Positions 8,226-17,208 of a stretch of 64,000 nt of DNA are shown here, one piece after another. This stretch comes from an uncultured Paracoccaceae bacterium. Its GTDB lineage: Bacteria > Pseudomonadota > Alphaproteobacteria > Rhodobacterales > Rhodobacteraceae. The DNA is taken from the NCBI GenBank assembly GCA_934500835.1, contig CAKSTR010000012.1, forward strand, positions 92,668 through 156,667. Reading direction: 5' to 3'. The position numbers and the translations under genes were made by a program. The stretch's first letter is position 1. Each line of letters opens with the position of its first letter. The notes under the pieces are model-generated. The model saw only the letters and a program-made list of their open reading frames with translations. It was not told where the DNA came from and did no database searches.

Positions 8226-10373
8226 TCAGCCGGCGGCCTTGGCCTTCAGGCGGTAGGCGTGCAGGAGGGGTTCGGTATAGCCCGAGGGTTGCTCGCGGCC
8301 CTTGAACACCAGATCGCAGGCGGCCTGGAAGGCGATGCCCTGGAAGCCGGGGGCCATCGGGCGATAGAGCGGGTCGCCCGCGTTCTGGCGGTCCACCACG
8401 GCAGCCATCTTTTTCATGGCATCCATCACCTCGTCGCGGCCGACCACGCCCTGATGCAGCCAGTTGGCGATGTGCTGGGCCGAGATGCGGCAGGTGGCGC
8501 GGTCCTCCATCAGCCCGATGTCGTTGATGTCGGGCACCTTGGAACAGCCGACGCCCTGGTCGATCCAGCGCACCACATAGCCAAGGATGCCTTGGGCGTT
8601 GTTCTCGACCTCGCGGCGGACCTGATCGGCCGACCAGCGGCGGAAGCTGGCCAGCGGGATTTCCAGAATGCCATCGACATGGGCGCGGCGGCCGCCTTTG
8701 GCGAGTTTCGCCTGCACCGCCAGCACATCGACCTTGTGGTAGTGCAGGGCGTGCAGCGTGGCGGCGGTGGGCGAGGGGACCCAGGCGCAGTTGGCGCCTG
8801 CCCGCGGATGGGCGATCTTTTCGTCCAGCATCGCGGCCATCATGTCGGGCATCGCCCACATGCCCTTGCCAATCTGCGCCTTGCCCGAAAGCCCGCATTC
8901 CAGCCCGATGTCGACGTTCAGGTTTTCATAGGCGGTGATCCAGCCCTTGCGCTTGATGAAATCCTTGCGGCTGAAGGGGCCGGCCTCCATCGAGGTGTGG
9001 ATCTCGTCGCCGGTGCGGTCCAGAAAGCCGGTGTTGATGAACGCGACCCGGGATTTCGCCGCCCGGATGCATTCCTTCAGGTTCACCGAGGTGCGCCGCT
9101 CCTCGTCCATGATGCCCAGTTTGACGGTGTTCGCCGGCAGGCCGAGCACTTTCTCGACCCGGGTGAAGATCTCGTCGGCGAAGGCCACCTCTTCGGGCCC
9201 GTGCATCTTCGGCTTGACCACATAGACCGAGCCATGGACCGAGTTGCGCGCCCCTTCGGTCTTTTTCAGGTCATGCAGCGCGATGGCGGCCGTGACCATG
9301 GCGTCCATGATGCCTTCGGGCACTTCGGACCCGTCGGGGAGCAGGATCGCAGGGTTGGTCATCAGGTGGCCGACATTGCGCACCCACATCAGCGCGCGGC
9401 CCTTCAGCACAAGCGGCTGACCGTCGGGCGCGGTATAGCTGCGGTCCCCGGCCAGCCGGCGCGTGGTCTGGCGCCCGCCCTTGTCGAATGTCTCGGTCAG
9501 ATCGCCCTTCATCAGGCCAAGCCAGTTCTCATAGGCCTGAACCTTGTCCTCGGCATCGACGCAGGCGACGGAATCCTCGCAATCCATGATGGCGGACATC
9601 GCGGATTCCAGTTGCACGTCGGCCAGAAGCGCCTGATCGCGCGCCCCGATGAAATGCGCCCGGTCGAACACCAGTTCGACATGCAGCCCGTTGTTCTTCA
9701 GCAAGATCGCATCGGGCGCCTTGGGGTTGCCCTTGTAGCCGACGAATTTCGACGGGGTGACCAGGGGCATGTCATCGACCAGCAGCGCGCCGTCCTTGAC
9801 GTAATAGCGCCGCACATCGGCATGGCTGGCGCCATCGATCGGGAAAGCCTCGTCAAGGAAGACCCGCGCCCGCGCCACCACCCGCGCACCCCGGCCCTTT
9901 TCATAGGGCCCTTTCGGCGGGGCCGATCCCATGGCGTCGGTGCCGTAGAGGCAATCATACAGGCTGCCCCAGCGGGCGTTGGCGGCGTTCAGCGCATAGC
10001 GGGCATTGGTGATCGGCACCACCAGTTGCGGGCCGGGAACGCGGGCGATTTCGGGGTCGACATTCCGGGTCTCGATCTGGAAGGCCGGGCCTTCGGGCAG
10101 CAGATAGCCGATCTCGGCCAGAAATCCCTTGTAGGCGGCATGGTCCTGCGGCTGGCCCTTGCGGGCGCGGTGCCAGGCGTCGATCCGGTCCTGAATCTCT
10201 TGCCGCCGCGCCAGCAGCGCGCGGTTCTTCGGCGCAAGATCGCCAAGGATCGAGGCAAAGCCGGACCAGAAGCTATCGGGCGTCACGCCGGTGCCGGGCA
10301 GGGCGGTCTCATCGATGAAGCGGGCCAGCTGCCCGTCGACCTGAAGCCCATGTTTCGTCACGCGCGCCGCCAT
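8226..10373 (-). CDS. glcB: Malate synthase G
   Basis: A 715-residue protein, the usual length of the G isoform (malate synthase A is near 530). It condenses glyoxylate with acetyl-CoA to malate in the glyoxylate and ethylmalonyl-CoA routes of acetate and C2 use. Family blocks include [15 protein letters not shown] (Mg-binding Glu/Asp region), [18 protein letters not shown] and [23 protein letters not shown], which carries the catalytic base region. AAGGAGG six bases before ATG 10373 fixes the start. The gene is divergent from an ArsR-type regulator operon, and the 189-base gap contains dyad symmetries that may be operators. Confidence 0.95.
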   Translation of the reverse strand: MAARVTKHGLQVDGQLARFIDETALPGTGVTPDSFWSGFASILGDLAPKNRALLARRQEIQDRIDAWHRARKGQPQDHAAYKGFLAEIGYLLPEGPAFQIETRNVDPEIARVPGPQLVVPITNARYALNAANARWGSLYDCLYGTDAMGSAPPKGPYEKGRGARVVARARVFLDEAFPIDGASHADVRRYYVKDGALLVDDMPLVTPSKFVGYKGNPKAPDAILLKNNGLHVELVFDRAHFIGARDQALLADVQLESAMSAIMDCEDSVACVDAEDKVQAYENWLGLMKGDLTETFDKGGRQTTRRLAGDRSYTAPDGQPLVLKGRALMWVRNVGHLMTNPAILLPDGSEVPEGIMDAMVTAAIALHDLKKTEGARNSVHGSVYVVKPKMHGPEEVAFADEIFTRVEKVLGLPANTVKLGIMDEERRTSVNLKECIRAAKSRVAFINTGFLDRTGDEIHTSMEAGPFSRKDFIKRKGWITAYENLNVDIGLECGLSGKAQIGKGMWAMPDMMAAMLDEKIAHPRAGANCAWVPSPTAATLHALHYHKVDVLAVQAKLAKGGRRAHVDGILEIPLASFRRWSADQVRREVENNAQGILGYVVRWIDQGVGCSKVPDINDIGLMEDRATCRISAQHIANWLHQGVVGRDEVMDAMKKMAAVVDRQNAGDPLYRPMAPGFQGIAFQAACDLVFKGREQPSGYTEPLLHAYRLKAKAAG

Positions 10374-10455
10374 CTTCGCCTCCTTCGCATACCATGGCAC
10401 ACAATACCCCTGCGGCGGGGGGTGGGGCAAGGCAATCGGGTGGGGGACTATACTG

Positions 10456-10483
10456 AATATACAGAAAGCACCTTTTGTATATT
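10456..10483. promoter_or_regulatory. Candidate operator, perfect 8-bp dyad in the glcB/arsR gap
   Basis: AATATACA (10456-10463) and TGTATATT (10476-10483) form a perfect inverted repeat with 12 bases between, inside an AT-rich patch of an otherwise GC-rich gap. It lies about 90 bases from both divergent start codons. The bound regulator is unknown. Confidence 0.45.
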
Positions 10484-10503
10484 ATTTAAAATGGCAGGCG
10501 AAA

Positions 10504-10571
10504 CTTAGCCGATCTGCAAAGTTTTTGTTGAAGCCTTGGCGTGAGCGCATATAGTTAGTCGTATGGCTAAG
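10504..10571. promoter_or_regulatory. Paired CTTAGCC/GGCTAAG sites flanking the arsR start
   Basis: CTTAGCC at 10504-10510 and GGCTAAG at 10565-10571 are perfect complements 54 bases apart. A shorter dyad, TTAG (10555-10558) with CTAA (10567-10570), spans the ArsR start codon. This pattern would suit autorepression by the ArsR-type protein; this is inference. Confidence 0.35.
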
Positions 10572-10904
10572 TATGACCCTGACCTGTCCCTGCTGTTCCA
10601 TGCCCTGTCGGACCCCACCCGCCGGGCCATCCTGACACGCCTTGCCGCAGGCCCCGCGCCGGTGACCGAACTGGCCACGCCGACGGGCCTGCGCCTGCCG
10701 ACGGTGATGCGGCACCTGTCGGTGCTGGAGGACGCCGGGCTGATCGCCACGGCCAAGGACGGCAGGGTGCGGTCTTGCGCCATCGTGCCCGAGGCGCTGT
10801 CCCCCATGCGGGACTGGCTGGAAGAACAGCGGGCGATCTGGGACTCCCGGCTCGACCGGCTGGACGATTATGTGATGAAGTTGATGAAGGAGCGTGCGAA
10901 ATGA
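10563..10904 (+). CDS. ArsR family winged-helix transcriptional regulator
   Basis: A 113-residue regulator with an ArsR-type winged helix (about 8-85): ALSDPTRRAILTRLA, then PTVMRHLSVLEDAGLI as the recognition helix. No metal-binding ELCVC-type motif is seen, so it is probably not a metal sensor. Regulators of this subgroup are regularly co-transcribed with SRPBCC/AHSA1 proteins, as here: the next gene starts in an ATGA overlap with its stop. A dyad across its own start codon suggests autoregulation. Confidence 0.87.
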   Translation: MAKYDPDLSLLFHALSDPTRRAILTRLAAGPAPVTELATPTGLRLPTVMRHLSVLEDAGLIATAKDGRVRSCAIVPEALSPMRDWLEEQRAIWDSRLDRLDDYVMKLMKERAK

Positions 10905-11383
10905 CTGTCAAATCCCCTGAACTGGACCCCAAGACCGACCTCAGCTTTACCCGCACCCTGCAGGTGCCGCGCCAGTTGGTCTGGGACTGCTGGACCAAGC
11001 CCGAACATATCCCGCATTTCTTCATCCCCGCGCCGCACAAGGTGACGGCGGTGGACATCGATCTGCGCGTCGGCGGCCGCTTCAACACGACCTTCGATGT
11101 CGAGGGCAACGTGATGGAGAACAAGGGCGTCTATCTTGAAGTGGTTCCGGGTGAGAAGCTTGTCTTCACCGATACCTATGCCGAAGGCTGGAAGCCGTCG
11201 GCCGATCCCTTCATGACCGCGATCCTGATCCTTGGCGATGCGCCGGGCGGCGGCACCAGCTATACCGCCATCGCCCGTCATCGCAGTCCCGAGACCCGCG
11301 AGTCGCATGAGAAGATGGGCTTCTTCGATGGCTGGGGCACGGTTGCGACCCAGTTGGAGACCTATGCCAAGGGGCTGAAATGA
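10901..11383 (+). CDS. SRPBCC (AHSA1-like) domain protein
   Basis: A 160-residue single SRPBCC domain of the Aha1 C-terminal type, a helix-grip fold with a hydrophobic cavity. Recognisable blocks are VPRQLVWDCWTKPEHIPHFF, DLRVGGRFNTTF and YLEVVPGEKLVFTD. The ligand or activity is unknown. The ATG overlaps the stop of the ArsR gene (ATGA), and AAGGAGCG just upstream serves as ribosome site. It is the second gene of a three-gene operon with another SRPBCC protein. Confidence 0.85.
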   Translation: MTVKSPELDPKTDLSFTRTLQVPRQLVWDCWTKPEHIPHFFIPAPHKVTAVDIDLRVGGRFNTTFDVEGNVMENKGVYLEVVPGEKLVFTDTYAEGWKPSADPFMTAILILGDAPGGGTSYTAIARHRSPETRESHEKMGFFDGWGTVATQLETYAKGLK

Positions 11384-12252
11384 CCCGATTTGCCACCCTG
11401 ACCTTTGATCGCAAGGTTGCGGCGCCGGTCAACACGCTGTGGCAGGCCTGGACGGCGCCGGCGGCGCGGGCGCTCTGGTCCGCGCCCACGCCCGAGGTGA
11501 CGGTCGAGATCCTTGAATCCGCGCCGCGGGCGGGCGGGCGTGAGGTCTCGATCTGCCGCGGGCCGCAACCGCCCGAAATCCGCTGCGAAGCCGGCTGGCT
11601 GGAGATGCAGCCCGGACAACGCAGCGTGAACTACGAGGTGATCTCGGCCGAAGGGGGGGCCCAGTCCGCCGCGCTGGTGACGGCCGATTTCGCCCCCGAG
11701 GGAGAGGGCAGCCGGCTGGCCGTCACCGTGCAGCTGTCATCGCTGGCCGAAGACATGGAGGCGGGCTACCGGCAGGGCTTTGACGGAGGCCTTGGCAATC
11801 TGCAGGCCGTGGCCGAACGCACCATGATCCTGCAGCGGTTGATCAAGGCGCCGCGCGCGGTGGTCTGGGGGGCCTGGATGACCCCCGAGAGCCTGCCGAA
11901 ATGGTGGGGACCGGACGGGTTTTCCTGCCGGACCAAGCGGATCGACCTGCGCGCGGGCGGGGAGTGGGTGTTCGACATGATCGGCCCGGACGGCACCGTC
12001 TTTCCCAACCATCACCGCTATGGCGAGGTCATCGCGCAAGACCGTCTGGGCTATACCCTTCTGTGGGGCGAGGACGGGCCGAAACATGCCGATGCCTGGG
12101 CCAGTTTTGTCGACCGCGACGGCGGCACCAAGGTGACGCTCGGGATGGTCTTCGCCACCGCCGAGGAATTCCGCGAGGCCAGGGGCTTTGGTGCGACCGA
12201 GCTTGGCCTGCAGACGCTGGGCAAACTGGCAAGGGCGGTCGGCGACGACTAG
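11380..12252 (+). CDS. Tandem SRPBCC (AHSA1-like) two-domain protein
   Basis: A 290-residue protein made of two AHSA1-like units. The N-terminal one (about 5-140, VAAPVNTLWQAWTAPAARALW) is divergent. The C-terminal one (about 148-285) is more canonical, with APRAVVWGAWMTPESLPKWW and DLRAGGEWVFDM. Each unit resembles the preceding gene's single domain, so the operon encodes three such domains. The start overlaps the previous stop in ATGA. The family gives no specific activity. Confidence 0.83.
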   Translation: MTRFATLTFDRKVAAPVNTLWQAWTAPAARALWSAPTPEVTVEILESAPRAGGREVSICRGPQPPEIRCEAGWLEMQPGQRSVNYEVISAEGGAQSAALVTADFAPEGEGSRLAVTVQLSSLAEDMEAGYRQGFDGGLGNLQAVAERTMILQRLIKAPRAVVWGAWMTPESLPKWWGPDGFSCRTKRIDLRAGGEWVFDMIGPDGTVFPNHHRYGEVIAQDRLGYTLLWGEDGPKHADAWASFVDRDGGTKVTLGMVFATAEEFREARGFGATELGLQTLGKLARAVGDD

Positions 12253-12391
12253 GGGCGCAGCCCCCGGGGGCGTGCGGCCGGTCAAGCCGCCAGCCCCGCC
12301 GCCGCCCCCGATGCCGCCGCCGCAAGTCCCGCCCCTTGAAGCCGGAGGCGGCGGCTCCTAGGCTTCGCCGGCGCAAATGCCGGAGAACGCC

Positions 12392-14950
12392 ATGGAAGAC
12401 GCCGCCCCGCAGACCATCTATCTGGCCGATTACCAGCCCTTCGGCTGGATCGTCGAGGCGGTGGACCTGACGTTCCGCCTGTCGCCCGCGGCCACGCGGG
12501 TGCTGTCGCGCATCCGCTTTGCCCCGAACCCCGAAGCCGCGGGGCAGGAGTTTTTCCTGCATGGCGAAGAGCTTGCCCTGATCTCCGCGCGGATCGACGG
12601 CCAGCCCGTCCAGCCGCAGGTGAGTGCGAAGGGCCTGACCTGTGCGGTGCCGGCAGGCGGCTTTCTCTGGGAGGCCGAGGTCGGGATCGCCCCCGAATGC
12701 AACACCGCGCTGGAGGGGCTTTACATGTCGAACGGCATGTATTGCACCCAATGCGAGGCCGAAGGCTTCCGCAAGATCACCTTCTATCCCGACCGGCCGG
12801 ACGTGATGGCCCCGTTCAGGGTGCGGATCGAATCCGATCTGCCGGTGCTGCTGTCCAACGGCAATCCGGCCGGGCAGGGTGCGGGATGGGCGGAATGGGA
12901 TGATCCCTGGCCCAAGCCCGCCTATCTTTTCGCATTGGTGGCCGGCGATCTGGTGGCGCATCGCGGCGCCTTCACCACCCGTTCGGGCCGCAAGGTCGAT
13001 CTGGCGGTCTGGGTGCGTCCGGGCGATCAGGACCGCTGCGCCTATGCGATGGACAGCCTGATCCGCTCGATGAAATGGGACGAGGACGTCTATGGCCGCG
13101 AATACGACCTGGACATTTTCAACATCGTGGCCGTCGATGACTTCAACATGGGCGCGATGGAGAACAAGGGGTTGAACATTTTCAACTCCAAGCTGGTTCT
13201 CGCCTCGCCCGAGACCGCGACCGACGACGACTATGGCCGGATCGAGGGCGTCATCGCGCATGAGTATTTCCACAACTGGACCGGCAACCGCATCACCTGC
13301 CGCGACTGGTTCCAGCTGTGCCTGAAGGAAGGGCTGACCGTCTTTCGCGACCAGCAGTTTTCCGGCGACATGCGCAGCCATGCGGTGAAGCGGATCGAGG
13401 ATGTCGCGCTGCTCCGTGCCCGCCAGTTCCGCGAGGATCAGGGGCCGCTGGCGCATCCGGTGCGACCGGAGTCCTTTGTCGAGATCAACAACTTCTACAC
13501 CGCCACCGTCTATGAAAAGGGCGCCGAGGTGATCAGCATGCTCAAGACACTGGTTGGTGATGACGGCTATGCCAAGGCGCTGGACCTTTACTTCGCCCGC
13601 CACGATGGCCACGCCGCCACCATCGAGGATTGGCTGAAGGTGTTCGAGGATGCCACAGGCCGCGATCTGACGCAGTTCAAACGCTGGTATTCGCAGGCTG
13701 GAACGCCGCGGCTGAAAGCCTCGGACGACTGGAAGGACGGGATCTATACCCTTCACTTCGAACAGGAAAATCCGCCCACTCCGGGTCAGCCGCACAAGGA
13801 TGCGCGGGTGATCCCGATTGCGGTCGGCCTCTTGAACCCCAACGGCGACGAGGTTGTGCCGACCATGGTGCTGGAGATGACGGAGGCGAAGCAGAGCTTT
13901 CGGTTCGAGGGGCTGGCGTCGAAGCCGGTGCCCTCGATCCTGCGGGGGTTCTCGGCCCCGGTGGTGCTGCAGCGGCAGGCGGGTCCGGCCGAACAGGCGT
14001 TCCTTCTGGCCCATGACACCGACCCTTTCAACCGCTGGGAGGCGGGTCGCGCGCTGGCCCGGGGCGAGTTGCTGGCCATGGTGGCCGATGGAACGGCCCC
14101 TTCCGCGCAGTGGCAGGAGGCCCTGGCCGGTCTTGCGCTGGACGCAAGCCTTGATCCGGCCTTCCGCGCGCTGGCCCTGCGCCTGCCCGGCGAGGATGAA
14201 CTGGCACAGGCGCTGTTCGATGCCGGCACCACGCCGGACCCCGATGCGATCTACGCCGCCCGCCGCGCGGCCGGACAGGCGCTGGCCGAGCGGCTGGCGC
14301 CGCACCTGCCGGGGCTGATCGCGGGGCTTGCGGACACGGGTGCCTTCTCGGCCGATGCGGCGGCGGCGGGGCGGCGGTCCTTGAAGGGGGCGGCGCTGAT
14401 GCTGCAGGCCCGGGTGGACGGCGGTGCCATGGCAACCTCGGCCTATGCCGGGGCCGGCAACATGACCGACACGGTGGCCGCACTCTCCGCCCTTCTGAAC
14501 ATCGGCAAGGGGCAGCAGGAGCTGGTGGCCTTCCAGAACCGCTGGCAGGCCAATGCGCTGGTGATGGACAAGTGGTTCGCGCTGCAGATCGGTTTTGCCG
14601 CGCCCTCGGCCGCGCCCGAAGTGACCGAGGCGCTGACCACGCATCCGGCGTTCGACTGGCGCAACCCCAATCGCTTCCGGTCGGTGATCGGGGCGCTTTC
14701 CGCCAACCATGCCGGCTTTCACCGGGCGGACGGGGCGGGCTATCGGGTGATTGCCGACTGGCTTCTGAAGATGGACCCCAAGAACCCGCAGACCGCGGCC
14801 CGGATGTCCACCGCCTTCGAAACCTGGCGCCGCTATGATTCGGCGCGTCAGCGTCATGCGAAGGCCCAGCTCGACCGTATCCTTGCCGCGCCCGGCCTCA
14901 GCCGCGATCTGGCCGAGATGGCAGCCCGGTTGCGCGGCAGCGCCGATTGA
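12392..14950 (+). CDS. pepN: Aminopeptidase N (M1 family)
   Basis: An 852-residue zinc aminopeptidase that removes N-terminal residues from peptides in the cytoplasm. The substrate-recognition motif GAMENKG lies near residue 254, the zinc motif HEYFHNW near 289 and the third ligand Glu in EGLTVFRDQQF near 312. The long helical C-terminal region is complete. ATG 12392 is chosen because GGAG lies six bases upstream. An ATG five codons earlier (12377) has no ribosome site. There is a 139-base gap to the preceding SRPBCC operon with no clear terminator. Confidence 0.95.
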   Translation: MEDAAPQTIYLADYQPFGWIVEAVDLTFRLSPAATRVLSRIRFAPNPEAAGQEFFLHGEELALISARIDGQPVQPQVSAKGLTCAVPAGGFLWEAEVGIAPECNTALEGLYMSNGMYCTQCEAEGFRKITFYPDRPDVMAPFRVRIESDLPVLLSNGNPAGQGAGWAEWDDPWPKPAYLFALVAGDLVAHRGAFTTRSGRKVDLAVWVRPGDQDRCAYAMDSLIRSMKWDEDVYGREYDLDIFNIVAVDDFNMGAMENKGLNIFNSKLVLASPETATDDDYGRIEGVIAHEYFHNWTGNRITCRDWFQLCLKEGLTVFRDQQFSGDMRSHAVKRIEDVALLRARQFREDQGPLAHPVRPESFVEINNFYTATVYEKGAEVISMLKTLVGDDGYAKALDLYFARHDGHAATIEDWLKVFEDATGRDLTQFKRWYSQAGTPRLKASDDWKDGIYTLHFEQENPPTPGQPHKDARVIPIAVGLLNPNGDEVVPTMVLEMTEAKQSFRFEGLASKPVPSILRGFSAPVVLQRQAGPAEQAFLLAHDTDPFNRWEAGRALARGELLAMVADGTAPSAQWQEALAGLALDASLDPAFRALALRLPGEDELAQALFDAGTTPDPDAIYAARRAAGQALAERLAPHLPGLIAGLADTGAFSADAAAAGRRSLKGAALMLQARVDGGAMATSAYAGAGNMTDTVAALSALLNIGKGQQELVAFQNRWQANALVMDKWFALQIGFAAPSAAPEVTEALTTHPAFDWRNPNRFRSVIGALSANHAGFHRADGAGYRVIADWLLKMDPKNPQTAARMSTAFETWRRYDSARQRHAKAQLDRILAAPGLSRDLAEMAARLRGSAD

Positions 14951-14993
14951 AGACAGTGGCGGGGTGCGCCCCGGTGTTTGGGAGAGTGTCTCG

Positions 14994-15167
14994 ATGCCCT
15001 TTGTGATTGCCCTTCTTGGCCTGATCGGCGGCGCCCTGTTCTGGTATTACCGCATGCGGGCCGCAGGACAGGCGGCGCAGGATCTGGCGGGGGTGGCGCA
15101 GGACGTGATGTCGACCCGCCAGAAAGAGGCGCTGGAAGAGATATCGCGCGCCTTCCGCCTGGGCTGA
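14994..15167 (+). CDS. Small single-span membrane protein (57 aa)
   Basis: A 57-residue protein starting MPFVIALLGLIGGALFWYY, one N-terminal membrane helix (about 3-20), then a polar tail rich in Ala, Gln and Glu. GGGAGAG provides a ribosome site. It starts 43 bases after pepN on the same strand and may be co-transcribed. No catalytic motif is visible. The stop is followed at once by a copy of palindromic element B. Confidence 0.65.
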   Translation: MPFVIALLGLIGGALFWYYRMRAAGQAAQDLAGVAQDVMSTRQKEALEEISRAFRLG

Positions 15168-15171
15168 GGCC

Positions 15172-15192
15172 CGATTTTTCGACGAAAAATCG
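15172..15192. repeat. Palindromic element B, copy 1
   Basis: Ten-base arms CGATTTTTCG and CGAAAAATCG around a central A, perfectly paired. It lies between convergent genes, five bases after one stop, and is a candidate bidirectional transcript end. Confidence 0.7.
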
Positions 15193-15218
15193 ACATAGCA
15201 CCCAGGACGGCCCGTGCT

Positions 15219-15812
15219 TTACCCCTTGGCGCAATAGGGCTGTTTCGCCGTCCAGGCCGCCATCTCTGCCCGGGCATCCGCCTTGCGGAAGGGGCCCCAC
15301 TGCCGGCCGACGCCGCGATTGCCCTTGCCGGCGACCACGCCGTCACGCGCCACGTCGCGCGAAAAGACCTCGACTGCGCAGGTCAGGTTTTCGCTGCCGT
15401 CTTTCAGCTCCCGCGCCGAGGTCGCGTCGCAGCCATTTGCCGCTGCGGTCGTGGGCGAGATCTGCATCAGCCCGATGTAGCGCCCGCCGCCGCCCGCCGC
15501 TGCCGGATTGTGGCTGCTTTCGGTTTTGGCCACCACGCTCATCAACCCGACCCAGAAGGCGCGGCGCTCGTTCAAGGTGGCCGAGGCATAGCCAGGGCAC
15601 CAGGCGCCGATGTCGCCGGGAACGCGCGCGGCCAGAACGTCGTCATTCTCGGCCACGGCGACGAAGGCGGCTGCGGTCCAGGTCGGTGCCTCGGGGCGGT
15701 TGTCCCAGCGGGTCGGCACCTCGGGCAGCGTGGATTGCAGCGAGGTTTTCTCGGGCACGCAGCCTGCGAGCATCAGTGCTGCCAGCGCCATGATCTTGCC
15801 GCCTTCGGCCAT
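15219..15812 (-). CDS. Lytic transglycosylase-like lipoprotein (SLT fold)
   Basis: A 197-residue lipoprotein: signal MAEGGKIMALAALMLAGC with lipobox LAGC and the cysteine at 18. The mature part has an SLT-like core with VVAKTESSHNPAAAGGGGRYIGLMQISPTTA. Glu of KTESSHN would be the catalytic acid, and GLMQIS is the second family motif. The C-terminal WGPFRKADARAEM part resembles other alphaproteobacterial versions. It should cleave peptidoglycan glycan strands from the outer-membrane side. The frame is open much further upstream, but the lipoprotein signal fixes the start; ATG 15791 is an alternative. Confidence 0.8.
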   Translation of the reverse strand: MAEGGKIMALAALMLAGCVPEKTSLQSTLPEVPTRWDNRPEAPTWTAAAFVAVAENDDVLAARVPGDIGAWCPGYASATLNERRAFWVGLMSVVAKTESSHNPAAAGGGGRYIGLMQISPTTAAANGCDATSARELKDGSENLTCAVEVFSRDVARDGVVAGKGNRGVGRQWGPFRKADARAEMAAWTAKQPYCAKG

Positions 15813-15914
15813 GCGTGACGCACAACCTTCGCGGGAATTCCCTTGCAGCACCATCAATCCGCCCCTTTCGGCCCTCAGTCTGGCCCGGAGAGACAGCTTC
15901 TTCGGGCGAACGAA

Positions 15915-17168
15915 ATGGTCACTACACCGCAAATCTCGGGGCTGGCCACCCGGCTTGCTGCGCCTGCGCGGCTTCTTGCCACGCGGCTTCATCTTGTCCG
16001 CAAGGCGCCTGCGCCCGAAAAGGCGTTCACCCCCATGCCCGGCCTTGTGCTGGAGGGCCGCCTTCACGCGCCCGTGCTGGAGCACAGCCCCGAGGCCGAC
16101 CACTGGGCCGCCACCCGTGCCGAATATGCGGCGCTGGCCGACCAGGGGCGCTGGAGCGAGCTTTTCGCCCGGATGCGCATCGCCGATCACGACCGCACGG
16201 CGGCGCCCGGCGGGCGGCGTCTGGCCAGCCTGATCAGTGAAGGCGCACGGCATGTTCTGGCGCAGGCGCTGGCCCGTCACGACTGGCCCGCGGCGCTGAC
16301 CGGGATCGACCATCTGGCCGAGGTGCAGGCCGCCCATGCCGACAACCCGATGGCCGCACATCTGCTGGCGCAGGCGCATCTCGACTATGGCTGGACCCGC
16401 CGCTCGGCCGAGCCGGGGCCGGGCGTGCCGCGCGAGGTCTGGCAGGACTTCCTGCACCATGTCGCCTTGGCCGAGGCCACGCTTGAGGCCTTCGATCCGA
16501 TCGAGGAGAACTCTCCGCTTCTGGCCGGGTCGCGCTATCTGCTGGTGCGCGGCATCGAGGATGGCGATTCGCAATGCCGCGACTGGTATGAGGACTGGTC
16601 CGACCTTGATCCCACCAATCCCGAGCCGCATCTGACCCATGCCGTCCACCTCTTGCCGCAGTGGTTCGGCACCCTGACCGGGTTCGAGGACGAGGCCCGC
16701 GCCGCGATGAGGCGCACCCGTTACTGCACCGGTGTTTCGGCCTATGCGCTGTTCCATCTGGCCGCCGCCGATGCCCAGGGCGATCTGCCGCCGCGGGTGG
16801 ATCTGGACCTGTATGTCGCCGGTTTGATCGACTATTTCCACGCCACCGGCTGCCAGTATCGCGCCAATATCGTCGCGGCGGCGCTGACCGACTTGCACCA
16901 CAGCCTTTGCGATGCGCCGGCGGTCGCGCGGCGGCGCAGGATGGTGCAGGCGACACTGGAAGATCATCTGCGCAACGCGGTGCGCGAATTCCACCTTTCG
17001 GCCTGGGAGAACGGCAGCGCCTGCATCTCTTATGCGCTGAACCAGGTTTTCGCGGCCGAGCTGGATCGCGGAGAGCATATCTGCCTGGGGCCAGAAGGGC
17101 TGGAGGGCCGCCTGCCGGGCCAGGCCCCCTTGCCCCAAGCCGCCTTGCGGCCTAAACCCGGCGCCTGA
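15915..17168 (+). CDS. Hypothetical protein, 417 aa
   Basis: A 417-residue soluble-looking protein with no signal peptide or membrane span. I do not recognise its family with confidence. The composition is helical, with Trp and Asp/Glu-rich stretches such as [20 protein letters not shown] and several His/Cys, and the layout suggests a helical-repeat protein. A loose resemblance to DUF4034-type proteins is possible but unproven. The start at [14 protein letters not shown] is the first ATG after the divergent transglycosylase promoter region. gatB follows 40 bases later on the same strand. Confidence 0.75.
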   Translation: MVTTPQISGLATRLAAPARLLATRLHLVRKAPAPEKAFTPMPGLVLEGRLHAPVLEHSPEADHWAATRAEYAALADQGRWSELFARMRIADHDRTAAPGGRRLASLISEGARHVLAQALARHDWPAALTGIDHLAEVQAAHADNPMAAHLLAQAHLDYGWTRRSAEPGPGVPREVWQDFLHHVALAEATLEAFDPIEENSPLLAGSRYLLVRGIEDGDSQCRDWYEDWSDLDPTNPEPHLTHAVHLLPQWFGTLTGFEDEARAAMRRTRYCTGVSAYALFHLAAADAQGDLPPRVDLDLYVAGLIDYFHATGCQYRANIVAAALTDLHHSLCDAPAVARRRRMVQATLEDHLRNAVREFHLSAWENGSACISYALNQVFAAELDRGEHICLGPEGLEGRLPGQAPLPQAALRPKPGA

Positions 17169-17208
17169 AACGGTCGCGCGCAGCGGCCTTGCGCCACAGG
17201 GGATGCCC

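Noticed and set aside
12029..14857. Very long open frame antisense to pepN, and similar long antisense frames opposite cobT (2344-4764) and glcB (7953-10508)
   Set aside because: These arise from the third-position G/C bias of strong genes on the other strand; their products are His/Arg/Gly-rich low-complexity sequence without domains, while the opposite strand encodes complete known proteins.
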